Below, in pieces: positions 28,007 to 36,907 of a stretch of 64,000 nucleotides of DNA. A model generated the notes under the pieces. It worked only from the letters and a program-made list of their open reading frames with translations. It was not told the origin of the DNA and did no database searches. The translations under genes were made by a program, and so were the position numbers. The stretch spans positions 35,354-99,353 of the forward strand of contig NZ_CAMHFP010000002.1 in the NCBI RefSeq assembly GCF_946184425.1, in the 5' to 3' direction. Source of the DNA: an uncultured Methanobrevibacter sp. (lineage in GTDB: Archaea > Methanobacteriota > Methanobacteria > Methanobacteriales > Methanobacteriaceae). How positions within the stretch are numbered: position 1 is the first letter of the stretch; every line of letters begins with the position of its first letter.

Positions 28007-28573
28007 TTAAATGACTATTCTGTAGCTTGATGTCCGTTTATCCCTATCTTTTGAGTCCATATCAACCAAATCATAAACCAATGGGTTTGTAATCAGTCTT
28101 TTCCATATTTCATAGGTAACTTTAATGAAATCTTCATTAAGTTTGATATGGTCACGAATAATTGGGCATTCGTATGGAAATTCAGTTTTATCTAAGATTA
28201 AATGAAATTCTCCATTCTTTGATATGTGTGGTACCAGTGGAAATGTCCTGCATTGTATTGGTCTTATGGACCGGTCACATTTTGGAGGATTGCTGCATTT
28301 TACAAGGTAAATATTATCTTTCCAGGAATGCGGGTATCTGATTTCGGAAGAATCCATATAATATAATTCAAATTCATCGCTGTCTTCATACATCAGCTCT
28401 TCACCGGGCAAGAGATATAAAACTAGCTCTTCGTCATGTGTTTTGTCAGTATCATAAACACAGCATACTTCTCCGCATAGTTTTCCACAATCAAAATCGA
28501 CAGGTGTGACCTCATCAAGTCTATCATATATTCTTTGAATTGATTTTTTCATTTCTTTTGCTGTAATTTCCAT
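28007..28573 (-). CDS. YkgJ-type cysteine cluster protein
   Basis: CGKLCGEVCCVYD...CDRSIRPIQCRTFPLVPH. Confidence 0.7.
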   Translation of the reverse strand: MEITAKEMKKSIQRIYDRLDEVTPVDFDCGKLCGEVCCVYDTDKTHDEELVLYLLPGEELMYEDSDEFELYYMDSSEIRYPHSWKDNIYLVKCSNPPKCDRSIRPIQCRTFPLVPHISKNGEFHLILDKTEFPYECPIIRDHIKLNEDFIKVTYEIWKRLITNPLVYDLVDMDSKDRDKRTSSYRIVI

Positions 28574-28666
28574 GATTATCCAAATTAATTATATCAATCA
28601 AATGTATTATATTTTTTGAAAAATTATTTATAGTCAAATATAAAATATATCTTTAGGTGTAGTTAA

Positions 28667-29116
28667 ATGTATAAAAAAATAATTATTTTTTCAATATTGG
28701 CTATATTTTTAATGGGTTTTGTTTCCGCGCAGGATTTTTCTGACTTTAAAATTGGCGACGGATTTAAAGATGTAGGTGATGGAGTTTACGTTAAATATGA
28801 TTCCAAGGGTGAAACTGAAGAGAGCATGGCAATTCTTAACTATACTCAGCATAATGGTGAGGATTATTTCGTAAATGATACTGGATATGGTTATTCTGTC
28901 AATAAATCCAAGAATAATATTTATAATTATTATGATGGCAAACTGAAAGAACAGGGGTCTTGTGAAATTGTAAACAAGAGCGGTAAGTTGTATATTATTG
29001 AGTCTTGGGAATCTATTGATAACGCTAAAGACTTTAATAATACCTTTAACGATATTTTGGAATTCAATAAAGTGAATAACCTTAAACCTGTTGATGTTTC
29101 CAAAGTTCTCAAATGA
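28667..29116 (+). CDS. Small secreted protein of unknown function
   Basis: Signal peptide MYKKIIIFSILAIFLMGFVSAQ; FSDFKIGDGFKDV resembles the broken gene at 60691. Confidence 0.65.
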   Translation: MYKKIIIFSILAIFLMGFVSAQDFSDFKIGDGFKDVGDGVYVKYDSKGETEESMAILNYTQHNGEDYFVNDTGYGYSVNKSKNNIYNYYDGKLKEQGSCEIVNKSGKLYIIESWESIDNAKDFNNTFNDILEFNKVNNLKPVDVSKVLK

Positions 29117-29244
29117 TTTTTATCCTTCTTTTTTTTTAATTTAAATCTATGTTAAATAAATATTCCATCTAGAAATTATTAAATAATTATTTGGCAATAT
29201 ATAATATTTGTATTTTAAAAATCCTTCCATTGGAGAGGTTTAAC

Positions 29245-30015
29245 ATGGGTGATTCAGAAATTACAAGTACAGAAATTATTGATTCATTTGACTGTGACAT
29301 CATTTCAAAAAAACTTGCAGCTATAAATAATAAAGTTAGATTTTCTATTTTGGAAATTTTAAGGAGCAATAATAAAGATCCGTTATACTCACGTGAAATA
29401 AATTCAATTCTTTTAAACAATTATAATATTTCTATTTCTGTCCAAATGTTGGGACAACACTTGAGGCAACTTGTTGAAGCTGAATTGATTGAAGAGGTTA
29501 GCGTTAAAAAAGAGGTTGTAAACAAGATTGGTAAAAGAAATGTTAATGGGTATTGCATAAGAAATAATGCTTTTGAAGATTTATTTTTGGAAATTTCTTT
29601 TTTATCAGATGAAATCCTGGCATTCTTTGATGTGCATCAAAGTAACTTTAAAAAAGACGATGATGAATATTGCAGATTAACTGTATTTAACGGACCTGAC
29701 AAAGGCAAATTCTTTAAAATTTCTAAAGATGAGACAGCATTTATCGGTCGTAAAAGCAAGTTCAAAAATGAAGACTTTGATTTTCCGGTTGTTTTATTGG
29801 ATGATGAATATTCTACTGTTTCTAATGTTTCAAAACCCCACTTAAAATTATTCAATAGGGATGATTCATGGTATATTCTAGATGAAGGAAGCTCCAATGG
29901 TACTTTTATCAAAGATACTGAAATACCAATCGGCAAACCTACACCAATAAGGAACAATTCTTTCATTAAATTGTCCCGAGGCAACGGAGGAGCAGTAATT
30001 CATTGCTTATTTTAA
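29245..30015 (+). CDS. Winged-helix plus FHA domain protein
   Basis: NNKVRFSILEILRSNNKD...LGQHLRQLVEAELI (wHTH); AFIGRKSKF...SNVSKPHLKLF..SWYILDEGSSNGTFI (FHA). Confidence 0.85.
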   Translation: MGDSEITSTEIIDSFDCDIISKKLAAINNKVRFSILEILRSNNKDPLYSREINSILLNNYNISISVQMLGQHLRQLVEAELIEEVSVKKEVVNKIGKRNVNGYCIRNNAFEDLFLEISFLSDEILAFFDVHQSNFKKDDDEYCRLTVFNGPDKGKFFKISKDETAFIGRKSKFKNEDFDFPVVLLDDEYSTVSNVSKPHLKLFNRDDSWYILDEGSSNGTFIKDTEIPIGKPTPIRNNSFIKLSRGNGGAVIHCLF

Positions 30016-33000
30016 TTGGTGATTTTGTTGGATTTTGAAGAAATTAAAGACCTTGTCGGCAATTATTTCAATGGTCAGTATGAGGTAAAAAAATTTTTAG
30101 GCGAAGGATCATTTGCAAAGGTTTATCTGGTAAAGCATAATTACCTGGATGATTTTCGTGCAATGAAAATTATTAAGGAGCCTATAAGTCCGACAACAAA
30201 TATAAAATCTGTTTTTCATGAAGTGATGCTTGCAACCAAATTGAGGCATGAAAATGTAATAAGCATTTATGATGCCGGTATAATGTCAAGGGATATTGTA
30301 AATAAAAGCAAACGTGACCTTGCTTTTTTTGTATTGGAATATGTGCAGGGAGGAGACTTGGAGCAATATTTGAATTCATTTATAAATTCAAATATACTGA
30401 TGCCAATAAATCGTGCGTTAGACTTAATAAAGCAGATATTAATGGGTTTAAATACTCTTCACATGTCAAATCCTCCAATTGTTCACAGGGATTTGAAGCT
30501 GAACAATATTCTGCTTACATATGATAAATGTGGTGAAATTGTTGTAAAAATATCTGATTTTGGCTTTTCAAAGGAAGTAACCACAAGCATTTCCGATATT
30601 GATATAGGAGGTACACGGCCATATATGGCTCCGGAATGTTTTAACAAGATATTATCTCCAATGGTTGATATTTATGCGGTAGGAATCATTTTTTATCAGT
30701 TGCTGACAAATAGATTACCTTATAATGTTGATGATTTCACGACAGAAGAGATGTTGGATTTAAAACCATGGCAAAATAAATTTGAGCCTCCGAGTTTTTA
30801 TAATAAAAATGTTTCAAAGAATTTGGATGAAATTGTAATGAAGTGCCTTGAATTCAGTCCTCAAAATCGTTATCAGAATGCATCAGAAGCATTGAATGAT
30901 GTGGAAATAGCCATTAATGAATTCAAACCTTTAAAGGTTGAAAAAAATCATGTTAGTGATGATTATTTTACGGATTACATTTTAAATGACTCACTTAAAA
31001 AAGCTTTTATGCTTGCTAAAATTGAAAATAAGTTGAATGAAGCTATTGAAATTCTTGAAAGTGAAGTTTTAAGGGATTTTGATGTAAGGAAATATTATGG
31101 CCAAAGACTAAAAATGTGGAAGTCAGAATATCCTGATGTAAAATTAGTTTCCAGTGCTTTTACGGTTAATTTGAGTGGAAAAAATTATAAATTATCATGT
31201 GATTTATTAAAGGAAGCTATAGCTTATAATCCTTCAATTAAAAATAAATATTATCATTTCATTGATTTGTGGCAGATTTTCATAGATTTGTCAAATGAAG
31301 GCAATTTGGTTAAGGCAGTTCTGGAATTGGAAAGTTTAATGGACTTGAATAATCATATTCGAGATATTTATTCTCCAATTATAAATATATTGAAGACTTT
31401 TTCCGTTGAAGAGATCGTTGCACAATCTGTCCATTGGGTAAATTCGAATAACTTGGTCGATGCCTCAAATTTAATGGAATTTGCAGTTGTATATGATTCA
31501 AATATCTGTGAAGAATATGGATACAAACTGTCTTTGTGGAAGCAAAACATGAATACTGATTTTAAAGTTGGCACTCAGGTTGAAGGGGAAACTATTGATT
31601 ATGCAATTGATTTGGGAACAACAGATTCCATTCTTTCTTATTATAATGAAGGAAACCCTCAGATTATTAAAAATTATAAAACAGGAAAAGATTATACACC
31701 ATCAGCGGTTCTAATTGATGAAAATAATGATGTGTATATTGGAGAACATGCTAAAAAGGCATTATTGCTGGATAATTCCAATGCTGTATCTGAATTTAAA
31801 CATAATATGGGATTTTCAGTTCCATTTAATTTTAAAAATGCTTCACGTGAAATGCAACCTGAGGAACTGTCAGCTGAAATTCTAAAGGAATTAAGAGTAT
31901 CTGCATTCAAACAATGTGGTGTAAATATGGACCATGCAGTTATTTGCGTTCCTGCAAATTCCAATAACATAAAAACAAGAGCAATCAATGATGCCGCAAA
32001 TCTTGCCGGTTTCAGGTCACATACATTGTTATTGGAGCCGATAGCTGTAGCTTTAGCTTATGATTTATCTTCATATGGAGATGCAAATTGGATTATTTAT
32101 GATCTCGGCGGAGGCACATTTACTCTTTCCTTAATCAGGTATAAATCTGGTGAAATTGAAAAGATAGACAGTATCAGATTGGATGATTTTGGAGGAGATA
32201 CTTTGGATTGGGCTATTGTAGATGAAATTTTTGTTCCAAAAATTCTCGATGATTTGCATCTGATTGATTTTAGAAGGCATAATCAAAAATATAAGCAAAT
32301 TTTTTCAAAACTTAAATTAGCCGCCGAAAAATCTAAAAAAGAATTGGATATTACTACTTCGACAGATATATGTTTAACTAATCTTTTCAGTAATTATGAC
32401 TTTACTTATAATTTATCAAGAGATGAATTCATTCAAACGGTACAATCATTAATTAAACCTACATTTAATTTGGCACAAAATTTGTTAAATCGCAATTCAT
32501 TATCATTCGATGAAATTGAAAAAGTTGTTCTTGTAGGTGGCTCATGCATTAGTCCTGTTCTTCGCAGCATAATTGGAAAGAATTTTGATGTTCCTTTGAA
32601 ATTCAGTTTAAATCCTCTAACAGCAGTTGCCAAAGGGGCTTCAATTTATGCGGGAAGTTTGAAAAAGCCGAAAATTAGAGTATATGATGGTCCAGTATCT
32701 GTAATTATTAATTCATGTGACGGACATGTTGATGGAAGGATTTTCACACCTGATGACAAATTTTCATTTTTAGGTTATTTCATAGAGTTTTCAAATTCCA
32801 ATAATTCATCAGGTAAAGTTCCAGTTAATCTGGATGGAACTTTTGATGTAAATATTAAAAAGGGTGATTATGATATCATGGTTTATGACGGTGAGGGTAT
32901 TGTCAAAATTGATGAAAAATCACCAAAATCAATTAAAAATGATGAAATATATATTGAATTTATAGATAAATCCTTTTCAAATAATCATAGTTTGAGAGTT

Positions 33001-33561
33001 GATGAAATCATAAACTCCTATAATGGCTTAATTAAAAAAGTCGACTATCTAAAGGACTATTCATTTTATCTGAATGAAATTGATATATTGAATTATTTGG
33101 ACAGGTTAGTTGATATTGTTCAAATTGATAAAAGGGCATTGCTTCAGACTTCAATTTACACTGATTATCTTGAATCTATTGTAGAGAAAAATTTGGATTA
33201 CCTGAATTTTTCAATTATTTTGGAAAATATTGAAAATAAAGTAAAAATCATAAATGAAAATAAGCTATTTAATATAGATAATTTGGAGAAAAAATTAAAA
33301 GAGGCTGTTGAATTAAAAGATTTCAACAAACTAGATGATATTTATAATAGCTTGATGAGGAAATATATTGAAATAAATCGCAAAGATGTGATTATCTCAA
33401 GCTTTTTTAATCTAAAGTCTGAAGGCATTTATATTAATAATATGGAAGAATTCAATCATCTGTCTAAAAGGGCAACAGTTTCATTGGAAAAACAGGATTA
33501 TGACGCTTTGGCAGAAATTGTATGCAGATTATATGAAATTGATGAAAGATTTAAGGAATAG
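30016..33561 (+). CDS. Hanks-type Ser/Thr protein kinase fused to Hsp70 ATPase domain
   Basis: Kinase: GEGSFAKVYLVKH, AMKII, IVHRDLKLNNIL, DFGF, APE. Hsp70: AIDLGTTDSIL, IYDLGGGTFTLSLI, VVLVGGSCISPVLRSII. Start may be TTG at 30025/30028. Confidence 0.92.
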   Translation: MVILLDFEEIKDLVGNYFNGQYEVKKFLGEGSFAKVYLVKHNYLDDFRAMKIIKEPISPTTNIKSVFHEVMLATKLRHENVISIYDAGIMSRDIVNKSKRDLAFFVLEYVQGGDLEQYLNSFINSNILMPINRALDLIKQILMGLNTLHMSNPPIVHRDLKLNNILLTYDKCGEIVVKISDFGFSKEVTTSISDIDIGGTRPYMAPECFNKILSPMVDIYAVGIIFYQLLTNRLPYNVDDFTTEEMLDLKPWQNKFEPPSFYNKNVSKNLDEIVMKCLEFSPQNRYQNASEALNDVEIAINEFKPLKVEKNHVSDDYFTDYILNDSLKKAFMLAKIENKLNEAIEILESEVLRDFDVRKYYGQRLKMWKSEYPDVKLVSSAFTVNLSGKNYKLSCDLLKEAIAYNPSIKNKYYHFIDLWQIFIDLSNEGNLVKAVLELESLMDLNNHIRDIYSPIINILKTFSVEEIVAQSVHWVNSNNLVDASNLMEFAVVYDSNICEEYGYKLSLWKQNMNTDFKVGTQVEGETIDYAIDLGTTDSILSYYNEGNPQIIKNYKTGKDYTPSAVLIDENNDVYIGEHAKKALLLDNSNAVSEFKHNMGFSVPFNFKNASREMQPEELSAEILKELRVSAFKQCGVNMDHAVICVPANSNNIKTRAINDAANLAGFRSHTLLLEPIAVALAYDLSSYGDANWIIYDLGGGTFTLSLIRYKSGEIEKIDSIRLDDFGGDTLDWAIVDEIFVPKILDDLHLIDFRRHNQKYKQIFSKLKLAAEKSKKELDITTSTDICLTNLFSNYDFTYNLSRDEFIQTVQSLIKPTFNLAQNLLNRNSLSFDEIEKVVLVGGSCISPVLRSIIGKNFDVPLKFSLNPLTAVAKGASIYAGSLKKPKIRVYDGPVSVIINSCDGHVDGRIFTPDDKFSFLGYFIEFSNSNNSSGKVPVNLDGTFDVNIKKGDYDIMVYDGEGIVKIDEKSPKSIKNDEIYIEFIDKSFSNNHSLRVDEIINSYNGLIKKVDYLKDYSFYLNEIDILNYLDRLVDIVQIDKRALLQTSIYTDYLESIVEKNLDYLNFSIILENIENKVKIINENKLFNIDNLEKKLKEAVELKDFNKLDDIYNSLMRKYIEINRKDVIISSFFNLKSEGIYINNMEEFNHLSKRATVSLEKQDYDALAEIVCRLYEIDERFKE

Positions 33562-33567
33562 ATAAAC

Positions 33568-33717
33568 ATGAAAAAGAAAGATAATTCTTCAAAGGCAACG
33601 GTTATATTAAATAAGAGTAATTCTGATGGATTTTTGGAGTATCCATATGATTTGGTTTCTATCATCAAAATATTGAATGAAAATACAGATGAATTAATCA
33701 CTCGTTCAAGTAATTGA
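33568..33717 (+). CDS. 49-aa ORF between kinase-Hsp70 and membrane gene (not in ORF track)
   Basis: MKKKDNSSKATVILNKSNSDGFLEYPYDLVSIIKILNENTDELITRSSN*; starts 7 bp after kinase-Hsp70 stop. Confidence 0.5.
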   Translation: MKKKDNSSKATVILNKSNSDGFLEYPYDLVSIIKILNENTDELITRSSN

Positions 33718-33787
33718 TGTTAACCTATAATATGATATATTTATTAACAATGTAACCAAGAAATAGTATTAACTTTAAGGTGTTTTC

Positions 33788-34825
33788 ATGGATAAATCTC
33801 AAAAAAAGAATCTGTCTTTAAGTATTAATAATAGGAATATAAATATAATCTTTTTAATATTATTTATTTCCAATATCATTCTTTATGGGGCATTAATTAC
33901 TCATTATTCTTCTCATTATGAGGTATATTTTCATATGAGCAATCTTAATGACATATTTGCTATGGTTTCAGCAGTCATTATATTGGGATTTATCTCTACA
34001 AGATTGCCACAGTTTAGAAAATTGGGTGACAGTTCCATTTATGAAGTCAGCTACCTGATTATCTTTGGTATAGTGGGTATGGTTGTTTCTTATTTCAATA
34101 AAATCAGTAATTCTGAAGCATTTATAGCTCCTTTTTTTGATATGTTTAAAGTTTTATCTGTGATGTTGATTTTAATGATTATTGCAACTAAAACAAAACC
34201 TTTTAAAAACATGTTAAAAGGTAAATTCACCAAAAAAAATCTGTTTTTATGCTTTATAATATTCACTATTTTGGGATGTTTTGCATCTAAATATCATATT
34301 TATGTTGACAGTACTCCTGCAAATGTCCGATGTCTGATTATAATGGTTGGAGGATTGCTTGGAGGGCCTTTAGTTGGAATACCTTCTGCAATAATATCTG
34401 GAATATTCAGGTTTATTCAAGGGGGTCCTACAGCATTTCCATGTGCAGTTTCAACAGTTCTTGCGGGATTAATCGGAAGCATGATATTTGTCTGGAATGA
34501 CAGAAAGATTCTTCGCAGGTTACATGCAGTTATTTTAATGTTTCTCTTCATAGGATTAGAAATGTTGCTGATTGTGGTTTTGACACCTCCAAGTATATCA
34601 TTTGGTTATATTGAAGATGTTTATCCGTTGATGCTTTTTGCATCAGTGTTGGGAATGATTCTGTTTTTAATGATTGTCCGTGAACAGAAGGATAACAGTA
34701 AACATGATATAAGTTATGAGGAATTGAGAATTAATGAGCTTGAAAACACTCTGGATGAATATATGGACAAAGTTGACGATTTGCAGGAAGAAATAGATAA
34801 CTTGAAGAATGAGGATTCAGATTAA
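33788..34825 (+). CDS. 5TMR-LYT-like sensor membrane protein with C-terminal coiled coil
   Basis: RCLIIMVGGLLGGPLVGIPSAIISGIFRFIQGGPTAFPCAVSTVLAGLIGSMIF; C-terminal ELENTLDEYMDKVDDLQEEIDNL. Confidence 0.75.
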   Translation: MDKSQKKNLSLSINNRNINIIFLILFISNIILYGALITHYSSHYEVYFHMSNLNDIFAMVSAVIILGFISTRLPQFRKLGDSSIYEVSYLIIFGIVGMVVSYFNKISNSEAFIAPFFDMFKVLSVMLILMIIATKTKPFKNMLKGKFTKKNLFLCFIIFTILGCFASKYHIYVDSTPANVRCLIIMVGGLLGGPLVGIPSAIISGIFRFIQGGPTAFPCAVSTVLAGLIGSMIFVWNDRKILRRLHAVILMFLFIGLEMLLIVVLTPPSISFGYIEDVYPLMLFASVLGMILFLMIVREQKDNSKHDISYEELRINELENTLDEYMDKVDDLQEEIDNLKNEDSD

Positions 34826-35653
34826 CCTGGCTACTGTATATTCGCCCAAAAAGTCAAACAGGATTTCAGCTTTTTGATTTTCATTGATTGATTTTTTAAT
34901 GTCACTTGCACTTTTTACTTCTTCAATTAATGTGTAATCGCTGTTTGCCACATAGCCGGCAATTTTCTCATTAAAAAAGACTGCTATTGCATCAGGATCA
35001 TGCTCGTTTTCAAGGTCTCTAATCAAATCAACAACGATTCCACTTTTTGGTGTAAAATTATAAAAGCCTGTTCCCGCAATTATAATTAAAATATCTGAGG
35101 TATTATTCAGATAATCAATTTGATTCTCTAATTCTTTAAGTCTGTCAAATTCATTATATGCCATCAGGTAGGCTTTTTGTGCTTCAACAAGATTTTCCAT
35201 GCCTTCAAGAATTTCGGCCTTTAAAAAATAGAATTCAGAGGGGTCTTCACTTTCAGGAAGGATATCTAATGCATCATCAATTAAAATAAGTGACTTATCG
35301 TAATTGCCTTCGGGGAAAAATGTGACTTTTGAAAAATCATACAGGCATTTTGCTTTATTTAATCTGATTTCTTGACAATCACAAAGGGATAATGCATTGT
35401 CAAAGCATTCAATAGATTTTTCATATTCTTTTAGATTATTTAAAATAATTCCTTTGAGATTCCAGTTTGAAAAGTCTTTATCATTTTCCAGTATCTTATC
35501 GATGTGTGTTAATGCTTTTTCATAATCTTTTTGATTAATCAAATGCTCAATTTTGGAAGTTTTTGAAACTTTGAATTTTGCCTGGTGTGTGCTGTCATCT
35601 GTTTTGTCATCAAAATCAATATAAAGATAATTATTTGTCATGTTATCTCTCAA
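34817..35653 (-). CDS. TPR repeat protein with C-terminal HIRAN-like domain
   Basis: TPR helices (NWNLKGIILNNLKEYEKSIECFDNAL); IIIAGTGFYNF...LIRDLENEHDPDAIAVFFNEKIAGYV. Confidence 0.75.
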   Translation of the reverse strand: MRDNMTNNYLYIDFDDKTDDSTHQAKFKVSKTSKIEHLINQKDYEKALTHIDKILENDKDFSNWNLKGIILNNLKEYEKSIECFDNALSLCDCQEIRLNKAKCLYDFSKVTFFPEGNYDKSLILIDDALDILPESEDPSEFYFLKAEILEGMENLVEAQKAYLMAYNEFDRLKELENQIDYLNNTSDILIIIAGTGFYNFTPKSGIVVDLIRDLENEHDPDAIAVFFNEKIAGYVANSDYTLIEEVKSASDIKKSINENQKAEILFDFLGEYTVARLI

Positions 35654-35720
35654 TTGTATTTAAATTATAATATAAATGAATCTGCTAATTAATTATCAGT
35701 TTATCTTCATATTAAATGTT

Positions 35721-36104
35721 TTACTTTAAATTTATATCCATTTGTGCAAGATAACCTAAAAATGTGGTAATGAATAAAGTCACGACAAATGTTGAGAAAA
35801 AATGAATTGGGTATTCTCTAAAAATTAAATTGGGTGTATTTGGCAGTATTAAAATTGTAAAATCTAAAATTGCTGAAGTTAAAATGAATATGCATCCAGC
35901 TAGAAATCCTTCTATTACCTCATTTGAATTATAGTTTCTTATGTATAATATTCCAAAGATTGTTGTTGAAATAATGGATATTGTAGGCACAAGTATATTT
36001 ACATGAGGTAATCTTGATGTAAACAATGGATTTAAAAGTGTTGTTCCAAGGAATAACAAAATCCAGTTCAATATTCCGTATAATACTGCTTTTTTAAAAT
36101 TCAT
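35721..36104 (-). CDS. Small integral membrane protein
   Basis: About four hydrophobic segments. Confidence 0.55.
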   Translation of the reverse strand: MNFKKAVLYGILNWILLFLGTTLLNPLFTSRLPHVNILVPTISIISTTIFGILYIRNYNSNEVIEGFLAGCIFILTSAILDFTILILPNTPNLIFREYPIHFFSTFVVTLFITTFLGYLAQMDINLK

Positions 36105-36360
36105 TATTAAAGTATTTCATTATATTTTTTAAATACTTTGCTATATTTATCAATAAATATTACAAATAATCATCAAGGCATACATTTTTAATCATTAATT
36201 TTTGTAATGTTTCGACTCTTTTTTATTTCTCATTTTGCCTTTCAGTTAAAAAGATGGACTTTCAATTGTGCTGCCGGTTTTTCAACTGATTTTTTTCATG
36301 GCATTGCATTCAATTTAATTTTACAAAACTTTTAATTATTTTAAAATCATACTTTAAAAT

Positions 36361-36882
36361 ATGTCTTTAATTGATTTAATGTATAAAAGGAGAAGTACAA
36401 GAAGATTTAATGATGAAGAGATTTCAAAAGAAGATCTTGATTTAATTCTTCAATCAGCACTTTTAGCTCCTTCCGCAATGAATAGAAAACCATGTAATTT
36501 CATGGTTGTTGAAAGAAAAGAAACTTTAAAGGAATTATCTGTTTGTAAGGAAGAAGGAGCAGGTTTGGTTGCTGGAGCTAAAAAAGCTATTGTTGTTATT
36601 GCTGATACGATGATTGCACCGGATACCTGGATTGAAGATTCTGCAATTGCACTTACACATATGCATTTGATGGCAACGGAGCTTGATATAGGTAGTTGCT
36701 GGATTCAAATTCGCTTAAGATCCAAAGACGGAAGGGATTCAGAAGAAATCATCAGAGATATTTTAAAAATAGATTCTCATTACAGGATTGCAGGCATTTT
36801 GGCATTAGGTCACAGTGATAAAATTCCAAAGCCACATGATGCAGATGATTTGGACAAGTCAAAAATACATTTCTTGGTTTAG
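36361..36882 (+). CDS. Nitroreductase family protein
   Basis: KRRSTRRFNDEEISKEDLDLILQSALLAPSAMNRKPCNFMVV. Confidence 0.93.
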   Translation: MSLIDLMYKRRSTRRFNDEEISKEDLDLILQSALLAPSAMNRKPCNFMVVERKETLKELSVCKEEGAGLVAGAKKAIVVIADTMIAPDTWIEDSAIALTHMHLMATELDIGSCWIQIRLRSKDGRDSEEIIRDILKIDSHYRIAGILALGHSDKIPKPHDADDLDKSKIHFLV

Positions 36883-36907
36883 GTAAATTTTTACATGAGG
36901 TTAAATT

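Noticed and set aside
36105-36360. Possible ncRNA or gene relic (CAGTTAAAAA...TTTTTCAACTG pairing)
   Set aside because: Weak imperfect pairing in AT-rich DNA and no readable frame; insufficient support
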